Assembly (NCBI RefSeq): GCF_001949145.1
Contig: NW_019091418.1
Location: 1,690,455-1,750,128 of the forward strand
Length of the DNA stretch: 59,674 nucleotides
Direction of reading: 5' to 3'
Source: Acanthaster planci
Lineage: Eukaryota > Echinodermata > Asteroidea > Valvatida > Acanthasteridae
The notes beneath the pieces were generated by a model that saw only the letters and a program-made list of their open reading frames with translations, did no database searches and was not told the origin of the DNA. Positions 1 to 57,394 of this stretch are shown piece by piece. The first letter of the stretch is position 1. Each line of letters begins with the position of its first letter. Position numbers and translations under genes: made by a program.

Positions 1-1409
1 AAGAAAGTGCCTTGCAGGCAACACTTTTTGGTTCATGTCTGAATTGCTCCCAAACTTCTGAATCAGGCGCAGAAAATATTCGAGCTTGAAATCAATTTTT
101 CAACCGAGACAATTATAACTAGCAGTATCTATGACCAAACATTGCCAATATTGGAAAAAACTGTTTTGTAAAAAATTCACAAAACATAAACAGGATTTGA
201 CCTTGCCAGTCCACCAGCCAAATTTTATTCAAGATGGCTCCCATGGCGGCGATCCTAGCATACACACTTGAGCTCAGTGTGTTCAAATTGCGTGAATATA
301 AATTCGAAGTGAGGTGGGGATTTTTCCCATCAGTTTTCGACCTTTGAGCTGGAAAACCTACCTAATCGCTCTGATTGTGACAATATTAGGACCAAACTGA
401 ACGGCGAAGATCATACCAAAATGAAAGGAAGTTGGGTCTGCACTAGCGACGTGCATGCACTGGCTGCACACAACGGACAAAATAGCCCCCATGTGAACTT
501 CATAAATATCCATGTCGTGTAATGTGAAGGGCTGTAGCTTTGCATTTGTTGGCACTGTATCAAAATGAATATGCAATGCACTTGTTTTGATTTATGATTG
601 GTGGTTGTAGTTTCCTGATTGCTTGGTCGCGGCATGGTTGCTGCATATGTGGTAGCAAATAAAAAAAGCAAGTTAAAATTTACGCAAGTTCAGTGGATGT
701 TCTTTTAATTTACTGGAATTCTGATACCTGAAATAAATTTCCATCAAATGAGAAATTCTTCATTGTGAAATCAGCTTGTTATAATAGTTCTGGCTGAGGA
801 ATGGATTACCTTTGTGGTTACTGTTTATTTGTGAAAAAGTTTCTCGCGCAATGAGGAATTGCTTAAAACCGATCCAGCGTTAGAACCAGCAAGAAAAGCG
901 TTGGCGTCACTCCAGTCAAACCTGTGAGTTTAAAATTCAAAGCTTACATTTGGCAAAAAGTTTTGTAGTAGTTTCACTGAAATTTGACATTTTCCAGATG
1001 CAATCCGACTGAACAACTTTTGTGAGCCAAAACCAAAAGAAAATGGCTGTGATAGTGATACATATTTCGGGACTTCAGGACGGTCATCTTGCCAGCCGGG
1101 CATTACACGTACTTGTACATGTATGTGATTTCACTTATTCAGTGCGCTGCCATACAGTGTACATGTACATATATAATGTACACGCACACACGAGGCTGAA
1201 GTGATGGCCCTGTGTGTGCAGTGGTTCACTACACATTGTAGGTGACCTTTGCGGTCTGCGGTCACAAGCCCTGCTGAGATCAGAAAGTCGGGGTAAGGCT
1301 GATCGTGCATTGAACCAGCAATGCACGGTCAAAACCGCAAAGCATACATTGAAAAGCGTGTCAGGTTCACTGATCGTGTTAGTGTGTTGGCTAAAATTCT
1401 GACCTGTAC
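1..1409. mobile_element. right part of a terminal-inverted-repeat DNA transposon
   Basis: Three blocks of this stretch (about 2-33, 365-455 and 1366-1409) recur in the same order, but squeezed together, at 10096-10261. The right end CTAAAATTCTGACCTGTAC at 1391-1409 is identical to the right end of the 9722-10261 element, where the same sequence also appears inverted at the left end. The element therefore seems to start before base 1 and end at about 1409. I recognise no transposase reading frame, and the superfamily is not assigned. Confidence 0.6.
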
Positions 1410-1410
1410 C

Positions 1411-1552
1411 AGAGTACTCATTTTTACTCCTGGGTGGCTGGGGGGGATGACCAGCCTAAGGCTGGAACCTTTGGCCAGAGGCTGGATTCAAACCTACAAC
1501 CCCTTGAGTCTTGAGTCACAAACCCTAACCACTGGGCCATATTCTCCTACAT
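1411..1552 (-). mobile_element. tRNA-derived SINE
   Basis: Read on the minus strand, it shows an A-box-like TGGCCCAGTGGT (complement of 1528-1539) and a B-box-like GGTTTGAATCC (complement of 1484-1494), spaced about as in a tRNA gene. A tail of the form CACCCAGGAGTAAAAATGAGTACT follows. Tails of this kind are typical of SINEs in marine deuterostomes. It cannot fold as an intact tRNA, so I read it as an old SINE. Its tail abuts the transposon end at 1409. Confidence 0.65.
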
Positions 1553-1919
1553 AACGTTAAGATTTTGAGAAAGGTGTCTCTTCAAAAAAGTGTCACCACG
1601 CATCGCCCACTCCAAAGTGAATTTTGGCCCAGAAACAGGAAACATGTTTTGCTGTGTTCTTTGTCAGTGAAGAGCAAAAGAGGTACTGGTAATGTACACA
1701 TGCAACTGAAGGACCATTTCTGATGCGCATCTGCAAAAAGTGGGTCTTTAGTATGTTCTAAGAAGCGTGCTACAGATTCCGCCATTTGCTTTTGTTCTTC
1801 GAAATTTCTCAAAGGGACTTGGTAGCTTGGCTAAATGGAGTGGCTGTATTTATTGGCATTCTTATTCCAGCCGTAGACATGACTGGTTGTGTTTGACTGT
1901 TCTTCTCTTCCTTATACAG

Positions 1920-47106
<45,187 letters not shown>

Positions 47107-47859
47107 AGAGATGGGGAACATGATGTCGACAACCTCTGCTGCAGGGCATGTCCGATGGCATTTCTTGTTGTGCAAGGGTCAAGGTGGACGACTTGCCGTT
47201 GGCCATTTGACTATCTTCCCAGAGATAAAATTTGAATCACATTCCCAGCTAAGTGGTCAAGAAGTACAACTGGAATCTTATTTTTGATGACAGTTATGAC
47301 CAGAATCTTTTGATGACCAGCAGCTGTTGACCTCTTTTGGGAAATTCTGCTTAGAACTTTCCGGAAGTGAAGCCTCCTGAGTGACCAATGTGCAGACAAA
47401 CCCGTAGTGCATTCTTTGGTCTTTTATCTTTCAAGGGGCACCGACCCTGTGCAAAGTAACAGTGACTGGGTTCTACTTTCCTCAGTCCTACAAAATCTGC
47501 CAATATTGAATTTTAAAGAACTTTTCAGATTGTCTGAGATGGGTGATAAAGAGGTAACCTGTTTTATGATATCTGATGCATTTTGAGTTGCCAACCATTG
47601 TTTGACCAATTTGATGATGGTTTGTACTATATCAGGTAAGATCTGTGGTCGAGTCATATTACGTAGACCTTGGAATTAGAAAGATGCAGAGTTTGAACTA
47701 TAGTTTGGCACTGGGCACCAGCCTTGCAGAAGACACAGCTGAGGGTCTTATGTTACAAAGCTGTGACCATCTTAACTCATGGAAGGGTACAAGTCTCATT
47801 TACTGCCCATGCAACCACTGTCGGTCAACCAGACTTTAACAATTAGACCCATGACCCGA

Positions 47860-47865
47860 ATTAAA
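47860..47865 (+). terminator. possible poly(A) signal of GCN2
   Basis: ATTAAA lies 754 bases after the stop codon and is followed by a GT-rich stretch. I found no AATAAA between the stop and about 50789, so this is the nearest plausible signal. Confidence 0.35.
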
Positions 47866-49404
47866 CTTTGTCATTTGAATGACTGTTGGTCTAGGCCCTG
47901 AGCTCTTGTGATGCAAAGGTAAAAACACTGTGCACATTCAGATGAAAATTTGCTACATACATGTACACATACATGTATGTAGTGTGGCTTTCTTGAGTAG
48001 GATGTACCTCAACATACACAGTTCTTGCATACATTCCATAAGCAATTGGTAGTTCACTTGCTGATTTTCATATGACAGGTCTATACACAGATCTCTGCAT
48101 AGTGTCTGGACAGTGCATTGAGTTTGAGAGTTGAGTCACTCAAAGTGCCATCTTGGGAGGGCTGAAACATTCACGATGACAAGCCAATTTTTTGAGTCCC
48201 GAGATCTCAGTCACAGCTGACTGTCATATCTTGACTCTTGTAGCCCATCCCATGTGGACTCATTTTTTTCAATTATCCTTTATGCAGAAGAATTAATATA
48301 AAAACTTTCCTGTAACTTTGACTCACAAATTATCTAGTTATTGCCTGATCCTGCTTGAAAACTTTGAACTGTTGTGTGCTATGTAGTGGTAGCCATCTTC
48401 GGAGGTCCAAAATGAAAAGAAATGAGTTGCAGTGGCTTCATTTGTTCTGGTTCTGTACTGTGCAAACGCCTCCTCAGTGGTTATCATGCACAGGTGCACC
48501 CGTTATTTAATTGGCTCATGTGTTGGCCTATAAAGTGGTGGTCTATAATGTGTTCTTGTTTTCACAGCAAGCTCTCAAATGAATGTCCTGGTATACAGTA
48601 TGTGGTATTTCCAGGCATGAATGCATGAACCTGTACATCATAAAGCATGACTTGTGTCCCAAGACACTGGAGATCTGTCTGGGAAGGACGCAGCTGAAGA
48701 CAAAGTTGTAATCGTAGAAAGAAAGCTCTGAAAGGTGATTTCATCTGATGCTGATGAGAGAGAAGTCTTTGCCCTCATCAACTTGGCTGAGCTATAATTC
48801 AGTCAGTAGTGAGTCTAATTTCCAAATCAGGAGTTTTTTTTTTAGCAAGAAAACAGCTCAGAAGTTTCCTGGTCATCTTAGAAGCATGTGATTTGTCTGC
48901 AGACTGGATGTTGTGACTAACTTGTGAGGGACGTTTGATAATTTGCTATGACTTGATTAATGTACAACTCTTTTGTAGAAAAATCACAGTATTGATGTGT
49001 TGTCTGTAACAATGTTTGATGCAAACCTAGTTACCAAAAAATGGACTTTTGGAAATTACTTTGATCTCCAAACCAAATGAAAATGTCTTCCAACCTGCAA
49101 AAGAAAAAGATATTAAAAGAATATAAATGTCACCAAATTCAACTTTCCTCTAGAGAATTGGGTTTAGCATTGCATTGTCGAGTCTTTAGTACTGAAAAGT
49201 ACTTTAGAAGTCCTTGTGAGATGAGAAAAAGCTCAAAATTAGAGTTTACTATTGACATATAAAGTGTGCATGATTTATGTTGTGGGTTCGTCGTTTGATG
49301 GACTTGGTGTTTCCTAACACTGCGTTCTGTTATTGTAATTAAGTCCATCGCAAGTTACCCAGATGATCTTAAAAGAAATCACAAGCTATTCCAATGAACT
49401 GTTA

Positions 49405-49490
49405 CAAAAGCATTCCTCTGTTCATCTTGTTACTTGTGACTGATCTCATGAGAGGACTTGTGACTGGACTTGTGATAGACTTGATGACAA
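49405..49490 (+). repeat. dispersed repeat, copy 2
   Basis: It shares CAAAAGCATTCCT, GTTACTTGTGACTG and GACTTGTGACTGGACTTGTG with the complement of 33390-33500, in the same order. Confidence 0.6.
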
Positions 49491-52449
49491 TAATACTTCT
49501 AAGTTCACTCTAAGAAGTAAGTTTGTTGAAGACTAGTGGTTAATATGACCACAGCTTAATTTACTTAGGTGCGGAACACGCTCATCAATTATGGACTAAT
49601 CTAGTTAAACTAGTCTGAACCACCATACCAGGCTTGTTGTTTCACTGGTTACTAATAGGTACTTGTATCGAATTGTGCAGCTGGGAGCCAGGAATGTGAG
49701 TTACTGTGACCGGTGATGATGATGGACCAGACGAAGGTTACAGCACAAACTAACCAGTCAGTCAGTGGTCCTGTTTTTTTTAACTTGTTCGGCTTGGACA
49801 TCCTCCAATATCTGCCATCATCGGCTGGGAATTGTTTACACCACATGCCAGTTTTCTTGTACATGTTTATGCATGTCCGCAACAAGCATAACCTTTTGGT
49901 TGACTCTTCGGGTCCCTCAAATGAATCGTTCCCCCCTTGTGTCCGAGAAATAGCAAAAGTTTTGTGCAAAACACCTGTCACTTTCAGAAGGCTGCGTAAC
50001 CAATTTTGTGTAGTTCAAGAAATTGGTTTACACTGACTTTTCTGGATGTGATGCATTATTCTATAGATTAAGCATATTTTGTTCGGTTGACATTTGTTTC
50101 TCATCTTGGCAAGAAATGGCAGCTCGTAATACCCGACCCAGGGGATTTTACTATATTAAAGCAAGTGGGACGAATTGCAAATCGGATTGCGAGTTTTTAG
50201 TCATGAGAAACGGCCCGTGAGACATCTCACAGATTTGTTGAGATTTACAAGAAAATGACCACATTTGTGTAAACGTCTGAAGTAATGTGCTGTCTTAATG
50301 CTGGGCACTTTCCAGCCCACTTTGGTTTAGAGAAATGTTGAATTTTGATCAGGCCCCTTAAGCTCTACAAAACCACTTGAAAAGTGCAGATTGAACATTG
50401 CTTTTTTTATCGGAGAGGTTTGTGTGAGTTGCTGAAATATCTTTTACATGGAGGAAAAAGTCAGCGGCTGGAGGGCTGTTGTTACTCTGAGATGGCATTG
50501 ATGGAAAAGTCGGTGTCGTGAGCTGTCTGCCTGTACTTTGGTACACTTCTGATATGCTTGTGACACTAAAACTGTGTCTTTTCTGCTGTTGGAAATGCTT
50601 ACGGTAATACAGGTGTGTTGTTTCTCGCAGTAATTTGTCACATGTACAACAGCATTAGCTGCTTCGGCTGCACTGCGGAAGCAGCTATTGTTTTCATTTT
50701 CAGGTTGGAAATGGTGAAGTATAGGACACGTTTGAAGGGATAGGAACAGAAACCCCTCAAAATACCTTTCTTTTTCTTCATTTCTAACAATAAACAAGAT
50801 TACAGATGGTCTGTAGTGTTTTTTTGAGAAGACATTGGGATTAAGAGGGCGAAAAATGCGTATTATACACGTCAATGCACATGGTGGAGGGATATTGGTT
50901 TGGGGGATTTAGTAATAAGTCAAAACATGGCCGGCGTCAGAAGACCGGATGTTTCGACGTAAAGACCTTCTCCAAAGTACACAAGTTGGTGTTAATAGGT
51001 TTAAGAGAGACACGCTTCAAGTCATGAAATCTGATTGAACAAAATGAAATATCCCACAGAACAGTAACATCATGATTAAGAAAAATCCAATTTTAACAGC
51101 GGTGTTTTGGTGTTTGTCGTTTCAGTAGTCCTTCTGCACTTTGGCACTTTAGTAAGAGTAAATGCCCTCAAACTTGGCATATACTTAGACCACTATCCAA
51201 GGATGGTCCTAGAAGATATCCGTCATGATGACGTCACACTTGTCCTGCGATAAACACACACAGTCGAATTATTTCCGGGGTTGTATCTCTGGAACCGTTT
51301 GTCCCAGTGGGTTGATATTTTGCACAAAAACAAATCCAAATGTGTTATATGTAAATGTTTGGGTTACATCATGATGATGTCACCACCTGATTTTTTGGGA
51401 GGTTTTTTAAAGTTTTGTCATTGTGACATTCTTTTTGACATCTCTCCTTAACAAAACAAGTTTTTTATTTACCAGGGCCCAAGTGAGAAAACGCCCTGTG
51501 TGGCGCAGTTCGTGCTAGTTCCAGCACATTCAGTCCAAGAAAAAAGCAAGGACTAGTCCGATGACTGGGACTGTGGGAATCACCCTTTTTAAAAGATTTT
51601 TCTTGTCAGAATATTTTTGGTAAATTTTTAGAAGTTTATGAGAGAATACTTTCAGTGTGGTTTGAGAAATGAAAGGACTCTTTTTTTTGTAATGGGACTC
51701 GGTTGATCACAGAGGAAGGAAGATTCAGCGTGTATTATCTTTTTGGTGGGTTGAGATTTTAACTCAGAAACTGACTGGCTTTAATTTCAAGACTAGTATT
51801 GACTCTTGTCACGGAGGTAGAAACAGTTGTAAGTCCTGCTAATCCAGTATCGTGATATTGGACTGATTAGTTTTCTGAAACTGACCACCTCGAAGGATCT
51901 AAGAAAAGTATCTCATCAACACGCCGGAACAAAATGTCTGAGGCGACAACTATGAGCAACTCAAGTTACTAAGCTTCGTAACATGATGAGGTATCAACTG
52001 ATCTGTCCTCTCTGTGAGAATGTTGTAGGCAGTAAACGGCCTAAACGTTACTTGTAATGATTGTTGCCTACGGCTCCATGCTGGACTGTGGTGTTGGGCT
52101 TTTTGTGTGTTCAACTTCCACAGGGAGTCCAAGTGACCCTCTTCTTATTTCTGACTCTACTTGTTATTCAGAATTTTGAATCTTACAGTTATTTTGTAGT
52201 GGTATTTTCCATCTAACTCATCTTCAATTTTCCGGTTTGACAGATGTGGACCCTTCCGTAGATTTAAAAAATAAAAAGTCACTTTTTTTGTCTTCTGAAT
52301 TTTTTGGCAGTTCAGCTCAATATCAAAGACGCTGTGGCCAAATGAAGGTTGACACACTCTATTAAGTGAAGTTGATACTTTGAGATGGGTTCCGTACACT
52401 GTAAACATCGGCCAGAACCCTATGGACTTGCTGCTGGCTTGCTTAAGTG

Positions 52450-52605
52450 GCCTAGGGGGCACCTGGAGTGTACAGATTTTTTTTGGGGGGGGCACCAGGG
52501 AAGTGTAGAGTTTTTGGGGGTGGACCTGGGGTGTACAGATTTTTCGGGGGGGGGGTATACCTGGATGCACAGACTTTTTTTTGGGGGGGGGCAGGGTTAG
52601 GCACC
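52450..52605. repeat. G-rich tandem repeat, about 4 units of 35-45 bp
   Basis: Each unit has the form CACCTGGAGTGTACAGATTTTTT followed by 5-10 G, with substitutions. The G runs could form quadruplex structures. On the minus strand it reads as a proline-rich frame, but I do not think it is coding. Confidence 0.75.
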
Positions 52606-54188
52606 AAAACAGTTGAACTGCGACTTGCACTTGTGCAAGGTTCTCATTCATTTTAGGATAGGGGACAGAGAATTGTCGGCACCCAATGGGATGTGGGTAT
52701 CAGCTGCGGGATGTCACCCTCTCCATTCCCCGCTCATTTCCCTGCAGCCTGTTTTGTGTGTTTCTTTATATTTCAAGGAAATGGGAGATATATTAGATCA
52801 AAACTATTTCTTGAAGTTCACCGATACAAAGACCAAATTTCCAATTTTTCTGTGCTAGTTGTCATCACGATCCGACACCCATAAAATGTAGATACATAAA
52901 ACAGTGCAAAGGATATGAATTTATTGGGAAGTGATGAAGAACTATGTAATTTTGGGGGCATTGCGAGCCATATTCTTTGTAAAGAAGGTAGAGCAACGCC
53001 CATGTCCCAACTGCATGGACATGTATATATTGAAGCAGAAACTTGCGTCTTGTGTCAAAACGTATTATTTTTTTGTAGTGTTGAATGCTAAACCCAATTT
53101 ATTAAAAACAACGAAACTAAAACCAAAATTCCAATAGCTACAGGCGAGGTTTTGCTGCTGTTTAAAGACATCAGAATTCTGGCTTAAATTAGATTTCATC
53201 ATTGCAATATTGTACAAAAGAACGACCAAATTATCTGAAATGTTTCTCTTGAATTTTTTTTCTACATTTTTGTTGTTACCTTTTCATTTGATACACGTAT
53301 TATCATGTTTTTTGGTTGTTGGTTTTGTTAAATATAAAAGGAAGCAGAATCCAAATCATATGAGCTGACTGCAAGCGTAAACTATGAGAGAATTGTTTAA
53401 TTTCAAAGACGCAAATTCCTTGATTGCATTAAACCTGACAAAAAGTGTGCTTTGTAGAAACCAATTCTTGGACTTACGCCTGTAAAGATTATCTTGTCAT
53501 TTAGATTACGTGCGGTCCTAGTTTTCCCACTTAGTTTTGCGTGAACAAGTATTTTTATGCATGTCTTATGAAATGCATAAAAATCAATGTGCATTGTAAT
53601 AAACTACGGTAGCTTAATTAACCACAACACTCTAAGTCAATAATTCCATTTGGTTGGCTGTCTATCTTTTAAGTTGTATTTCAATTTATTTCCCAGTGGA
53701 AGTAACTTGTAATAACGAAGTGTTATGATCATAGTTTTATTGGGACAATTTTTTGTACGTTCGATGGTCTTAAGAAATACTTGTACTTAATGCCGACCTC
53801 ATTATTACCTCTTTTGCGAAAACTGATTTTTTTTCTTGTAATCTTAAGATTCTGCCGTAATTATTGTTATTCAGTTCTTCTTTGTACTGGATGACCCATT
53901 CAGTTTGTTTGAAAAGTGCTTGCATTTTAGTGTGTGCTATTGTTTTCAAGCAAAGTTTACATCAGCCCAACAATCCAATACTGCAAATTAAGTGGTACTA
54001 AGTATGGGAATTCGTTCCGTCTCTGAAGCTTGGAATCTCTTTTGTAGAGTGTCCTTGCCATTGAAGCCATGACCGTGGCCTAGTTACTTTGCAGCGGCTG
54101 GAAATGCGTCTACAAGAAATAGACGAAGCTGGCTTTGAGTCCCTTGCTTGCTGCATGTATTTTTTCAGCCGCTATCATGTTGGGACAT

Positions 54189-54650
54189 TGCAGGGTGCAC
54201 CCCTTCAAATAAATTCCTTAGACAGCAGTGATTAATCCGCATACACCTCTCACAGGTGTTCAGGCTGCACAGAAAAAATGATGTTCCACATGTCCCCTTT
54301 CATTTTTTCTTTCAATTTTCGGGGAGTTGACCAAAGAATTTTTGAGAAATTTTCATCAGAAGCAGACCAACCCTAAAATGAAGAAAATGTCCCTGTCCAG
54401 AAAAGTAGCCATTTTGAAAAACCATCCCTCTGCAAAATGGCTCAATAGTGCCACTTTCGGACCCGATTGCATCCAAATTGCTCACAATTGGAAGCCCCGA
54501 GTCCGGCCCAGAGGTTCAGTCTCATATTTCTTCAATTCCCCATTTCCATGGCTCTCAGGACCCTCTAATATAGAATATGTTGAGTGTAGAACTTTCATTC
54601 ATGAGCTCGGTGGACATATTTCTGGCCTAAATACGAGGGTGCACCCTGCA
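54189..54650. mobile_element. candidate element with 14-bp inverted ends
   Basis: TGCAGGGTGCACCC (54189-54202) is the exact reverse complement of GGGTGCACCCTGCA (54637-54650). The 10-bp core is itself a palindrome, which weakens the argument. No target duplication is visible. An open + strand frame inside (54327-54686) has no known similarity. Confidence 0.45.
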
Positions 54651-55899
54651 GAAACTTGCTCCACAAATATAACAGTCCATTTGTGATGCGAGTTACCATC
54701 TCCCAATTCCCATGCCCTTCAATCCCGACTCCCTGACTGTTTCCAGGAAATTATCAACTTCATCAATACATTGTTAAATATGTTGATTAATTTTAAATTC
54801 CCCTAGAGATGGTTTAAATTATTACATTATCTTTTGGTTTTGAAATAATTTGTACTTCTTGTTCCAATCCTTTAGATTGACACCAAATAATCCGCATCTG
54901 TACATATACATGTATGTACCTAACTGATTTAAAGTAAAAACCTACTTTTACAAACACAAGTATTTATTTTCGACTGAAGGGAAATAAACGGTCATTTTCA
55001 AATGCACCTGTTTACATAGTCCTTTTGGTCTGTTGTCCTGTGCGAATTAGTGAGAGATGCCTTCGCAGTGTTGATCCACTGTGAAATATTAAAATTGCTG
55101 AAGCCCCAAATTCTTTGAGCTTTTGGCCCTTAATTCAACTTATTGCAGGTCTATATCTGTAGCTCTGATCTTTTCACCTACCATTCCACAGTTTTGAATA
55201 TGGTACCCGAAAGATCAAGTAGGCCTAAACACGTGTAACACAGGCCCACTCCACTGACGTTAAAATCCATTCACGCAAACTCACTGCTACGAACGTTTAC
55301 GTGCCCAAATATTTAGAGAAAAGAAAACAAACTCTGAGAAAATACTCATTTTTTAACACTGTAAATAGTTTTGAAAGCTGGATTTTTGTTTTTATTTTGT
55401 TTGGTTTCCTTTATATGGATAACCCAAACACCTAAATGCCTGGAAACCAATGCCAGACAGTCAACTCATAAGGTTTGCACAATCTGCATTCTGTGGACGT
55501 CTTGTTTACTGGTCGCAGTGATGCACATACCATAACAGCTGTTTCTGTTAATCCTAACGCCCTGGCTATGCCCCTTAGAGGACAGGTAGAGAAATGTCCG
55601 GCAAGTGATTTTTTCTTTTGTTTTTCAGATACAAAACTTCGTTCTCTTGAAATCTTAATTGTATTCCCTGAAAAATATTCCGTTCAAGGATCTTTGTACT
55701 TCATTATTTGGATATAAATACTTGCATGAGCTGAGGGGCGTAAATACTACGCGCGACACTACTTTGTCTAACTGGTTTTGTGTCCAGGGGCAAAATGGGG
55801 GTTATTGCGATGCACGGTCTCTAAACTTCGATTCCTCTATAAGAAATCTAGACAACAAAACAAGGCCTAGGCCCTATATGAAAAATGTCTCCCTTGCGG

Positions 55900-56650
55900 C
55901 GTGTTGAGATTTGTCGACTCCGTACCAAAATGTCATTGAATTCATTAGAGGCCTTGACTCGAATTGTAATCATTCAACACAGGACCAAATGCCAAGACGG
56001 ATCATCAGAGAAAAAACCTTAAGTATTCAACAGGCATGCAACTCTTCGGCAGATCCACGGATTTCAGCGTTTTTTCACAAATTGGACCACAAAAATATTC
56101 CTTCTTTGTTTTGTCCGCGCTTTCGCCGCTTGCTTGTGCCTCAAATTGCGGAGCGGCGGACGCGCTGAGACCGCGCTGGCGCTCAGTGGAAACTCAGTCC
56201 GTGTCCGAAACGGGCTTCCAAAGCTACGGCTAGGTCTATTGTCTACGCATCTCCACGCATTTCCAATGGAGTGAAGACCTAGCTCTGGACATGAGATTCG
56301 GCGGCAGCCTCATACAATCGCGCTTCCACGTAGAAAAAAAAACAAGAAAAGGATAATTGTCGTCAGGTGCTTTACTAATGCATGAAAGGAAACTTTTAAA
56401 TGACCAGGACTCCCAACTTCGTTACGTTCGTAATGATCATAGCGCCCTCTATTCTGTTCTGGCGGATAGCCTTCGTATATTTTTCTCTATTGACTTGCAC
56501 GTCGTGACGTCAGAATACAGACTGCGCGTGCTGCCACTCCATGCGATGGTGATGTACGTGTCGGAAAAAGTGACATCTGAGATCGTTTAACAACGTGGGA
56601 AAAAGGACCTCGAAAGGGAAGGACATGGTCATCTCTAGAATTCTTCTTGA
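55900..56650. promoter_or_regulatory. CpG-dense stretch, possible promoter of a neighbouring gene
   Basis: Bases 56101-56220 alone contain about 15 CpG, far above the introns of GCN2. Many CpG continue to about 56600. It may mark an unmethylated promoter of a gene that starts here or beyond. No first exon could be identified. Confidence 0.35.
56442..56455 (-). promoter_or_regulatory. CTCF-like site
   Basis: The minus strand reads AGAATAGAGGGCGC, which agrees with the core AGRKGGCRC of the animal CTCF motif but lacks the leading CC. It lies inside the CpG-dense stretch. A single match is weak evidence. Confidence 0.2.
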
Positions 56651-57182
56651 AGAAAGACTTTCTTCATGAGCCAGTCAACAAGATTTTTGTGGCTAATATG
56701 CGGAAGGCCGAAGAAGAATCAGTCAAGGTTCTCGCTGAACAAAACGCCTCTGCCGAGCATCCACTTCAACATCCAAAACCCACCTCAGGTTGTTGCCAGA
56801 ATAACTCACGTGGAGAAAATAAAATCAACAAGAAGAACCAATTACAAATTTTTTAGATATCCAGATATGTATGTTGTAGGCCTGTACTTCAAATACAAAA
56901 GGTAAACAAGAGATCTTGAAAAGTGTACATAGCTTTGAAATAAACAATATACATCACATCTAAAATTCAATTCAAGTGATGAGAATTGCCCAGAATGCAC
57001 CAGAGAGCATCTACAATTCAACATTTTCCAGGGCCCCAAGGCGTCCCCGGACCCCATGCCGTATTGGCATCGTGCTGCGCGCTCGCGTAGGTTTTCCTCT
57101 TTTTTGAAAACAAAAGTTGCATGCCCTATTACTTGGGTGAGTGATAAAGAGTTTACAATTAAACCCAGTCAATCCCCCCCAC

Positions 57183-57394
57183 CAGTGGTGTATCCATATT
57201 TTCGGTCCAGGAGGCAACATATTTCTTTCTTTTTTTTATTAAACTGACGCTCCGAGTTTTTTTTTTATTATTTCCTCGCAGTACCCCGAGGGCTTAGCAC
57301 CATTTCGAAAGTGTTAAGGACTTCAATTTCCTAAAAAAGGGGCATGTTGTGGGGGGGGGACTTTCCCCCTCCCAAACCGCTGGATACGCCCATG
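57183..57394. mobile_element. short inverted-repeat element (MITE), hAT-like ends
   Basis: The ends CAGTGGTGTATCCA and, in complement, CATGGGCGTATCCA match at 11 of 14 bases and resemble the ends of the 34936-35225 element. The interior has C and G runs. No target duplication is seen. Confidence 0.55.

Larger units (their letters stand above)
1..1919. other. partial upstream intron of GCN2
   Basis: This stretch lies before the first recognisable GCN2 exon. Bases 1-1409 belong to an inverted-repeat transposon and 1411-1552 to a SINE. I see nothing recognisable in 1560-1919. I did not find the preceding pseudokinase exon, so it must lie upstream of the window. Confidence 0.6.

Noticed and set aside
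50444-50875. 143-codon minus-strand frame
   Set aside because: No signal peptide, no known motif and no nearby poly(A) signal; chance length is plausible.
56647-56905. Short exon-like frames followed by AATAAA at 56939
   Set aside because: Two overlapping frames compete, neither resembles a family, and the one with a GTAAAC donor has no identifiable partner exon.
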